Positions 8,125-15,977 of a stretch of 64,000 nucleotides of DNA are shown in pieces (position 1 is the first letter of the stretch; each line of letters opens with the position of its first letter). Location of the stretch: positions 1,054,001 to 1,118,000 of the forward strand of contig NZ_OW968186.1 in NCBI RefSeq assembly GCF_943169635.2, written 5' to 3'. Below the pieces are notes generated by a model. It saw only the letters and a list, made by a program, of their open reading frames with translations, did no database searches and had not been told where the DNA came from. Both the position numbers and the translations under genes were made by a program. This DNA comes from Fenollaria sporofastidiosus (lineage in GTDB: Bacteria; Bacillota; Clostridia; Tissierellales; Peptoniphilaceae).

Positions 8125-9651
8125 ATGTCAAAGGCAATACTAATAATACTAGATGGTTTTGGAATTGGTAAAGATAACGACGCGAACGCTGTATATAGAG
8201 CCAAGACTCCAACCATAGATAAGTTATTTAAAGAGTGTCCACACGCAAAACTACAAGCGAGCGCAGAGTATGTAGGATTGCCTACGGGACAGATGGGTAA
8301 CTCTGAAGTTGGCCACTTAAACATAGGCTCAGGTAGAGTTGTCTATCAAGACCTTTCTATGATCAATAGAGATATTAAGAATGGCGACTTCTTCAAGAAA
8401 GAAGAGTTCCTTAAGGCGATAGAGCATGCGAAGAAAAACAATACTAATCTTCACCTTATGGGCCTACTAAGCTATGGTGGTGTGCACTCGCACATTGATC
8501 ATATCAAGGCGCTTTTAGAGCTATGTAAAAAAGAAGGCATGGGTGAGAGAACATACCTACATGCAATCTTAGATGGTAGAGATGTTGGCATACACTCTGG
8601 CAAGAGTGATGTCAAGGAAATACTTGACTATATGAAGAGCATCTCATGCGGCAAGCTCGCATCCATAAGCGGAAGATACTATGCTATGGATAGAGATAAA
8701 CGCTACGAGAGGACTGAAAAGTATTACAAGACTGTAACGTCTAAGACTCCAAATCTTGTATCGGATGACGCTGTAGAGGCTATTAAAAAATCATACGAAG
8801 AAGATGTGACTGATGAATTTATCTTGCCTTGTGCTATAAGAAATGATGGTAAAGTAACTGAAATAAAGTCTGGCGACAGCATTATATTCATAAACTTTAG
8901 ACCAGATAGAGCAAGACAGATCACAGATGCATTCACCAACAAGGACTTTACTGGCTTTGATAGGAAGTTTTTAGATGACATATATTATGTGTGTATGACA
9001 AACTACGACTCCAGCTTTAATAATGTTCACATCGCATATAAAGACGAAGAGATAGTGAACACACTTGGAGAAGTTGTCTCAAAGCACGGACTAAAGCAGC
9101 TGCGCATAGCTGAGACTGAGAAGTATGCCCACGTAACATACTTTTTCAATGGCGGCCGTGAAGAAAAATTTGCTGGTGAAGATAGAATATTGATTAACTC
9201 ACCAAAGGTAGCGACATACGATTTAAAACCTGAGATGAGTGCTTATGAGCTTACAGATAAGCTTGTGAGCGTTATGGGAGATTATGACCTAATCATACTA
9301 AACTATGCAAACACAGACATGGTTGGACACACAGGAGTTGTTCCAGCAATAATCAAGGCAGTTGAAACAGTTGACACATGCCTTGCAAAACTATTAGCAA
9401 AGGCAAAGGAATGTGGCTTCACAGCCATAATCACAGCTGACCACGGTAACTGCGAGGCGATGTTTGATGATGAAGGAAAACCAATCACATCACACACAAC
9501 AAACCCAGTTCCAGTTATCTTATATAATGACGGAAAGCACAAGATTAAAGATGGTGTCTTGGCAGACTTAGCACCATCATTATTAGATATATTGAATATA
9601 GAAAAGCCACAAGAAATGACTGGCGAGAGTCTTTTAGTATCGGAGGATTAA
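8125..9651 (+). CDS. gpmI: 2,3-bisphosphoglycerate-independent phosphoglycerate mutase
   Basis: Converts 3-phosphoglycerate to 2-phosphoglycerate through a phosphoserine intermediate, using Mn2+ in Firmicutes. The 508-residue alkaline-phosphatase-fold enzyme begins ILIILDGFG with metal-binding Asp, and Ser60 in MGNSEVGH is the phosphorylated residue. Metal ligands recur in NYANTDMVGHTG and TADHGNCE near the C-terminus. The ATG at 8125 follows AAGGAG (8112-8117). An upstream in-frame ATG at 8089 lies within tpiA and was rejected. eno begins 1 bp after its stop. Confidence 0.97.
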   Translation: MSKAILIILDGFGIGKDNDANAVYRAKTPTIDKLFKECPHAKLQASAEYVGLPTGQMGNSEVGHLNIGSGRVVYQDLSMINRDIKNGDFFKKEEFLKAIEHAKKNNTNLHLMGLLSYGGVHSHIDHIKALLELCKKEGMGERTYLHAILDGRDVGIHSGKSDVKEILDYMKSISCGKLASISGRYYAMDRDKRYERTEKYYKTVTSKTPNLVSDDAVEAIKKSYEEDVTDEFILPCAIRNDGKVTEIKSGDSIIFINFRPDRARQITDAFTNKDFTGFDRKFLDDIYYVCMTNYDSSFNNVHIAYKDEEIVNTLGEVVSKHGLKQLRIAETEKYAHVTYFFNGGREEKFAGEDRILINSPKVATYDLKPEMSAYELTDKLVSVMGDYDLIILNYANTDMVGHTGVVPAIIKAVETVDTCLAKLLAKAKECGFTAIITADHGNCEAMFDDEGKPITSHTTNPVPVILYNDGKHKIKDGVLADLAPSLLDILNIEKPQEMTGESLLVSED

Positions 9652-9652
9652 A

Positions 9653-10936
9653 ATGAGTAGAATTATTGATGTATTTGCGATGGAAGTGTTAGACTCAAGA
9701 TCTAACCCTACTGTAGAAGTAACAGTTTTAGCTGAATCAGGGGCAATCGGCTCAGCTATAGTTCCATCTGGAGCATCTACTGGAGAACACGAAGCAGTGG
9801 AACTTAGAGATGGAGATGCAAAGAGATATTGCAAGAAAGGTGTATTGAAGGCTGTAGACAACGTAAACAACTTAATTGCACCAGAGATATTTGATATGGA
9901 AGTAACAGATCAAGTCTCAATTGATAAGCTAATGATAAACCTTGACGGAACAGAAAATAAGGGCAAACTTGGTGCAAACGCTATGCTTGGCGTGTCACTA
10001 GCAGTTGCTAGATGTGCTGCAAACGAGTTAAACATGCCACTTTATAGATACATCGGCGGAACTAATGCTAAAGTATTGCCAGTACCTATGATGAACATTT
10101 TAAATGGCGGTAAGCACGCTGACAACAATGTTGACATACAAGAGTTTATGATTATGCCGATAGGTGCAGAAACATTTAGAGACGCACTTAGGATGGGCTC
10201 AGAAGTTTACCACAGCCTAAAGAAAGTACTTCAAGAAAGAAAATTAGCTACAGGAGTTGGTGATGAAGGTGGTTATGCACCAGACTTATCAAGCAATGAA
10301 GAAGCTATCGAAACTATCATTGAAGCGGTTAATAAAGCTGGATATGAAGTAGGAAAGGACATCTACCTAGCCCTTGACGTTGCCGCAAGCGAGCTATATA
10401 ACGCCGACACTAAGAAATATTACCTAAAGAGCGATAACGCAGAGCTAACAGACGAAGGCATGATTGACTACTATGAAAAATTAGTTAATAAATATCCACT
10501 ATACTCAATCGAAGATGGTTTAGACGAAAACGATTGGGAAGGTTGGAAGAAGTTAACTGAAAGACTAGGAGACAAGATTCAATTAGTTGGTGACGACCTA
10601 TTTGTTACAAACACTAAGAGAATCAAAGAAGGTATTGAAACTCATACAGCAAACTCAGTTTTAATAAAGCTTAACCAAATTGGCACATTAACTGAAACTA
10701 TCGAAGCTATCGAGATGGCTCACAGAAATCATTACACAGCAGTTATTTCACACAGATCAGGCGAAACAGAAGATACAACTATCGCAGACCTATCAGTTGC
10801 GCTAAACACTGGACAAATCAAAACAGGTGCACCTGCTAGATCAGAAAGAGTTGCTAAGTATAATCAATTACTTAGAATCGAATACATGCTAGATGACACA
10901 GCAGTGTATGCAGGCAAGAGTATACTAAGAAAATAA
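9653..10936 (+). CDS. eno: Enolase
   Basis: Dehydrates 2-phosphoglycerate to phosphoenolpyruvate with two Mg2+. The 427 residues include the N-terminal loop SRSNPTVEV and PSGASTGEHEA, the proton-acid Glu in GVGDEGGYAP, metal ligands in LALDVAASE and SIEDGLDENDW, the catalytic Lys in LIKLNQIG, and the signature SHRSGETEDT. CGGAGG at the end of gpmI serves as ribosome-binding site. It is the last gene of the gap-pgk-tpiA-gpmI-eno run and is followed by a terminator. In many Firmicutes secG comes next; here two other elements intervene. Confidence 0.98.
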   Translation: MSRIIDVFAMEVLDSRSNPTVEVTVLAESGAIGSAIVPSGASTGEHEAVELRDGDAKRYCKKGVLKAVDNVNNLIAPEIFDMEVTDQVSIDKLMINLDGTENKGKLGANAMLGVSLAVARCAANELNMPLYRYIGGTNAKVLPVPMMNILNGGKHADNNVDIQEFMIMPIGAETFRDALRMGSEVYHSLKKVLQERKLATGVGDEGGYAPDLSSNEEAIETIIEAVNKAGYEVGKDIYLALDVAASELYNADTKKYYLKSDNAELTDEGMIDYYEKLVNKYPLYSIEDGLDENDWEGWKKLTERLGDKIQLVGDDLFVTNTKRIKEGIETHTANSVLIKLNQIGTLTETIEAIEMAHRNHYTAVISHRSGETEDTTIADLSVALNTGQIKTGAPARSERVAKYNQLLRIEYMLDDTAVYAGKSILRK

Positions 10937-10954
10937 TTTAAGAAAATTTTTTAC

Positions 10955-10987
10955 ATGGGATGGGCGCTTTATGCTCATCCCATTTTT
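10955..10987 (+). terminator. Rho-independent terminator after eno
   Basis: An 11-bp stem (10955-10965 with 10973-10983, one G-U pair) with a 7-base loop is followed by a short T-run. It closes the glycolytic operon. Confidence 0.88.
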
Positions 10988-11026
10988 ATATTTTAAATAA
11001 AACTAGAAATATTTATAAGCATATTG

Positions 11027-11032
11027 TATAAT
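11027..11032 (+). promoter_or_regulatory. Possible -10 box of the stalk-domain gene
   Basis: A perfect TATAAT lies about 47 bp before the start codon at 11079. No good -35 box is visible at the usual distance, so the call is tentative. Confidence 0.4.
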
Positions 11033-11078
11033 TAAGATAAAGTAAAATAAAAATTATCTAAACAAAGGAGAGTTTATA

Positions 11079-12548
11079 ATGAAAGTCAAAAACGCAATAT
11101 TAAGTACAATTATCGCAACACAAATTTTAAGCACAGCAGCACTTGCAGCACCAGATGAAGCAATCAAAGAATTTAAGAAAGTAGCGCCAATTAAACAAGA
11201 AGTAAAACACTTCCAAGGCGAAGTAAAACTATTCATCATTAAAGACGGAGAAAAAGTGAGAGTCGATCAAAAGATGACAGATGGCTTAAGAGTAGTTAAT
11301 GGAAGAACATGTGTAGGAGTAAGAGACCTTGTAAACGCAATCGAAGGAGCAAAAGTTGAGTGGGACGGCACTAATCACATAGTCGACATCACATATGCTG
11401 GCAAGACAATATCATACCCAGTAGGAAAACCACTTATGTGGGCAGATGGCAAAGCAGTGACAATAGACGTGCCAGCACAAATCGATCCACAAATATCAAA
11501 AACATTCTTACCTATAAGAAACATAGCAGAGACATTGGGCTTCAAAGTAGATTGGGACAACAAAGCAAAGGAAGTAGTCCTAACACCAGGCGCAGGCACA
11601 GGGGTTACAACAGCTCAAACACCTACACAAAACAGCAAGACAAAGATAAAATTAGCAAGTGGAGAAGTAATTGATATAAATAAACCCATACTAGATAAAA
11701 TTGAATATGATCAGGGAAAACCTTTTTTGAAATCTCATATATATGAGCTAAGCGATGCAGACTTTATTGATAATGGCGATGGAACTATGACATTTGGAAA
11801 AGGTACTAAACTTGAACAAAACTTTTTAAAGAAATTTAAAAGAGTTGACTCATCACCATCAAATCCTAATTTCAAAATAGCAGGAGAAAACAAAGGCGAT
11901 ACACGTATAGGAACATATGTAATAGGCGAAGGTAATCCAATGTCAGACAAGTGTTATAAAGAATGGTCAGATAAAAAAGGTCATGAGCTGTATTTTAGTG
12001 AATTAGGGGCAGTAACTGGCGAATACAAAGTAGCTAAAAATTATTTTGATGACAGTGATTCATTTTTTGTATCTGGAGACAATAGAGATGAATACCTTTT
12101 AAATTTATTTAAAGAAAGAAAAATTGATAAAACTGAAGTCAATAAATTTTTATCGACATATAAGTATGATAAAAATGAAATTTATATAAAAAGATGGTTA
12201 TTAAATAAAAATATCGATTTCTATGACGGAACTGGTATTATAAATGTAACAATGAACGGTAGTAGTAGATTAGATTTACCATATATAGCTTTCTATATTA
12301 CTAAAGATAAAAAAGTTTTATCAGATGAGTTTTCAGATGATTATAAATATAAAATAGATGTAGATAAAGTTATAGTGTATAAATTGTTGCCAAAATATAT
12401 AAATGGAAAATATGAATACCATGATGCTCTCTTTGTAATAGATATACCAGATATTACTTTAAGAAGACTTTATACAGTAAATGAGAAGAGAAATGGACTT
12501 TTTCATATAATCACACCAAAGACAGTAAAAGAGATTAAAGGTATATAA
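11079..12548 (+). CDS. Secreted stalk-domain protein (copper amine oxidase N-terminal-like domain), unknown C-terminal region
   Basis: A 489-residue exported protein. A signal peptide ends near residue 24 (STAALAAPDEA). Residues about 45-165 hold a copper amine oxidase N-terminal-like stalk domain: RVVNGRTCVGVRDLVNAI, then FLPIRNIAETLGFKVDWDN, the hallmark VPIR-type repeat. A Thr/Gln-rich linker lies near 175-190. The remaining 300 residues (Asp/Lys/Tyr-rich) match no family I recognise. Base use changes at about 11650: the first part is A/C-rich with few T-runs, the rest is much more AT-rich, which suggests a chimeric or recently fused gene. AAAGGAGAG precedes the ATG. It lies between eno and secG, which are neighbours in many Firmicutes. 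Confidence 0.8.
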   Translation: MKVKNAILSTIIATQILSTAALAAPDEAIKEFKKVAPIKQEVKHFQGEVKLFIIKDGEKVRVDQKMTDGLRVVNGRTCVGVRDLVNAIEGAKVEWDGTNHIVDITYAGKTISYPVGKPLMWADGKAVTIDVPAQIDPQISKTFLPIRNIAETLGFKVDWDNKAKEVVLTPGAGTGVTTAQTPTQNSKTKIKLASGEVIDINKPILDKIEYDQGKPFLKSHIYELSDADFIDNGDGTMTFGKGTKLEQNFLKKFKRVDSSPSNPNFKIAGENKGDTRIGTYVIGEGNPMSDKCYKEWSDKKGHELYFSELGAVTGEYKVAKNYFDDSDSFFVSGDNRDEYLLNLFKERKIDKTEVNKFLSTYKYDKNEIYIKRWLLNKNIDFYDGTGIINVTMNGSSRLDLPYIAFYITKDKKVLSDEFSDDYKYKIDVDKVIVYKLLPKYINGKYEYHDALFVIDIPDITLRRLYTVNEKRNGLFHIITPKTVKEIKGI

Positions 12549-12576
12549 AGTAAATAATAAATAAGGAGTGATAAAA

Positions 12577-12651
12577 TTGAATAAATATTATAAAGCTATG
12601 CTTAGTATGATGCTTGCCTTCATACTAGGCTTTTTCTATATGATGCCATAA
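12577..12651 (+). CDS. Possible 24-residue hydrophobic small protein or truncated secretion signal (TTG start)
   Basis: TTG at 12577 is preceded by ATAAGGAGTGA, a strong ribosome-binding site at normal spacing. The frame encodes 24 residues: a short basic start (MNKYYK) and a Met-rich hydrophobic helix ending in FYMMP before TAA. It could be a genuine small membrane protein, or the surviving signal-peptide end of a decayed surface gene, because the following sequence is noncoding repeat. It begins 28 bp after the stalk-domain gene and may share its mRNA. Confidence 0.4.
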   Translation: MNKYYKAMLSMMLAFILGFFYMMP

Positions 12652-12654
12652 AAC

Positions 12655-12806
12655 AAGAAGCGTTATGCACGGCTTTATGTATATGTAGTTGTATTAGTTA
12701 TGACATTATAGGTTAAGCATGACATAAGAAATCAAGCGCATAATGACGCATCATCTATGAGATACTTGATAAGCTATGAGATAAGAAACAATTATGAATA
12801 TACTTT
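12655..12806. repeat. Degenerate tandem repeat, about 19-bp period
   Basis: About eight imperfect 19-bp units can be laid end to end from 12655. Four of them (beginning 12693, 12712, 12750, 12769) share the core TATGA or CATGA followed by (C/G)AT at the same phase. CTATGAGATA occurs twice exactly 19 bp apart (12755 and 12774). A period of 19 is not a multiple of three, so this is not a coding repeat. It fills the space between the small ORF and the secG promoter. A similar 19-bp tract lies at 28941-29052. Confidence 0.5.
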
Positions 12807-12816
12807 CAAAAAAGCA

Positions 12817-12845
12817 TTGCAAAAACTATAACGTTATGGTAAAAT
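12817..12845 (+). promoter_or_regulatory. Promoter of secG-hppA
   Basis: TTGCAA (12817-12822) and TAAAAT (12840-12845) are spaced by 17 bp, 33 bp before the secG start. It begins directly after the 19-bp repeat tract. Confidence 0.75.
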
Positions 12846-12878
12846 ATATATGTTATAAGTAAGAATGGAGGTGTGTGT

Positions 12879-13103
12879 ATGAATTACGTATTGTATGCAC
12901 TAGTTGCGATTTCGGCTTTAGTATTAACTATATCAGTAGCAGCTACTGCAGGAGACGATCAAGGCTTACAAGCATTGGGCGGAGCTGAAAGCATATGGGG
13001 TTCAAAAAATCCTACAAGAAATGTTCTTTTAAAAAGAATAACTACAATTTCATCAGTTGTGTTTATGGTAACAACTTTGATACTAGCAGGTTTCAAATTA
13101 TAA
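12879..13103 (+). CDS. secG: Preprotein translocase subunit SecG
   Basis: Small accessory subunit of the SecYEG channel. The 74 residues form two membrane helices (about 1-24 and 50-72) joined by a Gly-rich loop with the conserved segment QGLQALGGAESIWGSK and the RNVLLKRIT stretch. The ATG at 12879 follows GGAGGTG (12867-12873); a GTG six bases earlier overlaps that site and was rejected. hppA starts 14 bp downstream, so the two are probably co-transcribed. Homologues usually lie between eno and rnr; rnr is 5.5 kb further on here. Confidence 0.92.
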   Translation: MNYVLYALVAISALVLTISVAATAGDDQGLQALGGAESIWGSKNPTRNVLLKRITTISSVVFMVTTLILAGFKL

Positions 13104-13117
13104 AATAGGAGGAAGAA

Positions 13118-15121
13118 ATGGACAAGATTTTAATTGTAGCTCCTATAGTTGGAGCTATAGCACTATTATTTGCTTTAGTTAAAGCTCTATATGTTACTAA
13201 GCAAGATGCTGGTAATGAGAGAATGAAAGAGATTTCTGGTTATATCCAAGAAGGAGCTCTTGCATTTTTAACTAGAGAGTACAAATATCTAGCAATATTT
13301 ATTGTTGTATTATTCGCAATTTTAGCACTAGCTATTAACATCGGCACAGCTGTTTGTTATTTAATCGGTGCTGTATTCTCTATTTGCGCAGGCTATATCG
13401 GTATGACTGTAGCTACTAAAGCTAACGTAAGAACAACTAATGCTGCTAAGGAAAGCGGTATGGGCAAGGCTCTAAACGTAGCTTTCTCAGGTGGTACAGT
13501 TATGGGTATGTGCGTTGTAGGTTTAGGTTTACTAGGCACAAGCATTGTTTGGATGATATTCAAAGATGCTAACATAGTTACAGGTTTCGGACTTGGTGCT
13601 TCATCAATCGCTTTATTCGCAAGAGTTGGTGGCGGTATCTACACAAAGGCTGCAGACGTTGGTGCTGACTTAGTAGGTAAGGTTGAAGCAGGTATCCCAG
13701 AAGACGACCCAAGAAACCCAGCAGTTATCGCTGATAACGTTGGTGATAACGTTGGCGACGTTGCAGGTATGGGTGCTGACTTATTCGAATCATATGTTGG
13801 AGCTATAATCTCAGCTATCACATTAGGAGCGTTAGCATTTAGCGATAACGGTATTTCATTCGCACTTGCACTATGCTCAGTTGGTATAGTTTCATCTATT
13901 ATTGGTACATTATTTGTAAAGGGCGACAAGAACCCTCAAAAAGCTCTTGATATGGCTACTTGGGGAAGTTCAATAATCACTATCATCGCTTCTTACTTCT
14001 TATCTACAAAGATACTAGGTTCAATCAAACCTTTCTACGCTATCGTAGCAGGTGTTGTAGTTGGACTTATCATAGCAAAAGTTACAGAATATTATACAGC
14101 TGCTGAATATAAGCCAGTTCAAAAAGTTGCTGAAGAATCTGAAACAGGAGCTTCAACAAACATCATCGCTGGTTTATCAGTAGGTATGATGTCAACAGCT
14201 ATACCTATGATTGTTATCTCAATAGGCATACTAGCTGCATTCTTCTTAGCAGGTGGATCAGAAAGTGCTGTAAACGGACTTTATGGTATCTCACTTGCAG
14301 CAGTAGGTCTACTAGCAACAGCCGCAACAACTATCGCAGTTGACGCATATGGACCAGTTGCTGATAACGCTGGTGGTATCGCTGAAATGTGCGGACTTCC
14401 AGAAAGCGTAAGAGACATTACAGATAAGCTAGACTCAGTTGGTAACACAACAGCAGCAGTTGGTAAGGGTTTTGCCATTGCTTCAGCTGCACTTACAGCT
14501 CTAGCACTATTCGCTTCATATACTCAAGCAGTTGGACTTAGTCAAATTGACTTAACAAATCCATTAACTATAGCAGGTGTATTCATTGGTGGTATGCTAC
14601 CATTCTTATTCTCATCATTAACTATGGATGCAGTTGGTAAAGCTGCTAACCAAATGATTGAAGAAGTTAGAAGACAATTCAGATCCATCCCTGGTATCAT
14701 GGAAGGAACTGCTAAACCAGATTATGGTAAATGCGTAGATATTTCTACTAAGGCTGCTCTTAAGGAAATGGTTATTCCAGGACTTCTAGCTGTTGTATGC
14801 CCAGTTATAGTTGGTATACTTCTAGGAACAGAAGCTTTAGGCGGTCTACTTGCAGGTTCACTAGTAACAGGCGTTCTAATGGCAATCTTCATGTCAAACG
14901 CTGGTGGAGCTTGGGACAATGCAAAGAAGTATATTGAATCAGGTGTTCATGGTGGTAAAGGATCAGATGCTCACAAGGCAGCAGTAACAGGAGACACTGT
15001 TGGTGACCCATTCAAGGATACATCAGGACCATCACTAAATATACTAATTAAATTAATGACAATAGTAGCATTAGTATTTGCACAAGTATTTGTTAGCTAC
15101 GGTGGACTTATTATAAAATAA
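13118..15121 (+). CDS. hppA: Membrane-bound K+-dependent ion-translocating pyrophosphatase
   Basis: Couples hydrolysis of cytoplasmic pyrophosphate to export of H+ or Na+ across the membrane. The 667 residues form about 16 helices. The pyrophosphate/Mg site is in the GGGIYTKAADVGADLVGK segment (about 172-190) and the following PEDDPRNP and DNVGDNVGD motifs. A second Asp-rich site lies near the C-terminus (GDTVGDPFKDT). The potassium determinant reads GNTTAAVGKG (442-451): Ala446 and Gly449, where K+-independent enzymes have Lys and Thr. Whether H+ or Na+ is pumped cannot be read with confidence. GGAGG precedes the start, in an operon with secG. Confidence 0.96.
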   Translation: MDKILIVAPIVGAIALLFALVKALYVTKQDAGNERMKEISGYIQEGALAFLTREYKYLAIFIVVLFAILALAINIGTAVCYLIGAVFSICAGYIGMTVATKANVRTTNAAKESGMGKALNVAFSGGTVMGMCVVGLGLLGTSIVWMIFKDANIVTGFGLGASSIALFARVGGGIYTKAADVGADLVGKVEAGIPEDDPRNPAVIADNVGDNVGDVAGMGADLFESYVGAIISAITLGALAFSDNGISFALALCSVGIVSSIIGTLFVKGDKNPQKALDMATWGSSIITIIASYFLSTKILGSIKPFYAIVAGVVVGLIIAKVTEYYTAAEYKPVQKVAEESETGASTNIIAGLSVGMMSTAIPMIVISIGILAAFFLAGGSESAVNGLYGISLAAVGLLATAATTIAVDAYGPVADNAGGIAEMCGLPESVRDITDKLDSVGNTTAAVGKGFAIASAALTALALFASYTQAVGLSQIDLTNPLTIAGVFIGGMLPFLFSSLTMDAVGKAANQMIEEVRRQFRSIPGIMEGTAKPDYGKCVDISTKAALKEMVIPGLLAVVCPVIVGILLGTEALGGLLAGSLVTGVLMAIFMSNAGGAWDNAKKYIESGVHGGKGSDAHKAAVTGDTVGDPFKDTSGPSLNILIKLMTIVALVFAQVFVSYGGLIIK

Positions 15122-15139
15122 GATAAAATTGTAATTGGA

Positions 15140-15181
15140 CTCCCCTTGATTTTAATCAGCGATGCTATTAAATAAGGGGAG
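15140..15181 (+). terminator. Possible terminator-like hairpin after hppA
   Basis: CTCCCCTT (15140-15147) pairs perfectly with AAGGGGAG (15174-15181) across a 26-base loop. No long T-run follows, so it may be a weak terminator or a processing/stability hairpin between hppA and the hydrolase gene. Confidence 0.5.
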
Positions 15182-15206
15182 CTTCATTTATAATATGGGT
15201 GATTTT

Positions 15207-15977
15207 ATGGAAATAACAATTGACAATATTAAAATTAATTATATAGCCCTAGGCGAGTCGGAAAAGCCTGTTCTTATACTTCATGGTTGGGGCGCTTCAA
15301 TAGACGCTGTTATGAGTATAGTGAACGCTTTGAAGGATACTAGAAAAGTTATTGCCATAGATTTACCAGGCCATGGCAAGTCGTCTCAGCCAGATAGAGT
15401 TTTTGGTGGAGAAGACTATGCAAATATTGTTAAGTCCTTTGTAGAGAAGCTCGGCATTGAAAAATTTGACGCCATAGGTCATAGCTTTGGTGGCAAGACC
15501 TTGATACAAATTGCTTCTGAAGGATACAAAAGGCTTGATAAGATGGTTCTTATCGATGCATCAGGTATTCTTCCTAAGAGAAGTTTTTCATATTATCTAA
15601 AAGTTTATACATATAAATTCCTTAAAAAGCTCTACAAGTTAATCTTCTTTTACAAGAGTGAAGAAGAGCTTATGAAGAAGCTTTCTAAAAAATTTGGCTC
15701 TGATGACTACAGAAACACTAGTGGCATCATGAGACAGACCTTCGTCAAGGTCGTAAATGAATCCCTTTTTGATAGGCTAAGTCTTATCAAGAACGATACT
15801 CTTATATTGTGGGGCAAAGATGACGATACAACTCCACTATATATGGGTAAAATTATGAATGAGAAGATAAAGAATTCTGCTCTTATTGAGCTTGAAGGCG
15901 GACACTTCTCATATGCAGATGATTATCAAATATTTTCACGTGTAATTAGATCTTATCTTAGTAAGGAGGAACTATGA
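15207..15977 (+). CDS. Alpha/beta-fold hydrolase
   Basis: A 256-residue cytoplasmic hydrolase of unknown substrate. It shows the oxyanion HGWG motif at 26-29, the nucleophile elbow GHSFGG with Ser93, an acidic residue in GKDDDTTP and the catalytic His in GGHFSY near the C-terminus. The ATG at 15207 is chosen because GGGTGAT lies at proper spacing; earlier in-frame ATGs fall in the upstream hairpin region. Its stop overlaps the murF start (ATGA). The fixed link with murF and ddl suggests a role in peptidoglycan precursor or lipid turnover, but that is inference from context only. Confidence 0.85.
   Translation: MEITIDNIKINYIALGESEKPVLILHGWGASIDAVMSIVNALKDTRKVIAIDLPGHGKSSQPDRVFGGEDYANIVKSFVEKLGIEKFDAIGHSFGGKTLIQIASEGYKRLDKMVLIDASGILPKRSFSYYLKVYTYKFLKKLYKLIFFYKSEEELMKKLSKKFGSDDYRNTSGIMRQTFVKVVNESLFDRLSLIKNDTLILWGKDDDTTPLYMGKIMNEKIKNSALIELEGGHFSYADDYQIFSRVIRSYLSKEEL

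Noticed and set aside
12655..12806. CRISPR array
   Set aside because: The repeats are degenerate, only about 19 bp in total period and without conserved repeats and unique spacers.
15189..15194. TATAAT just before the alpha/beta hydrolase gene
   Set aside because: No -35 or TG extension, and the start site would leave only a few bases before the start codon, so it is probably chance in AT-rich sequence.
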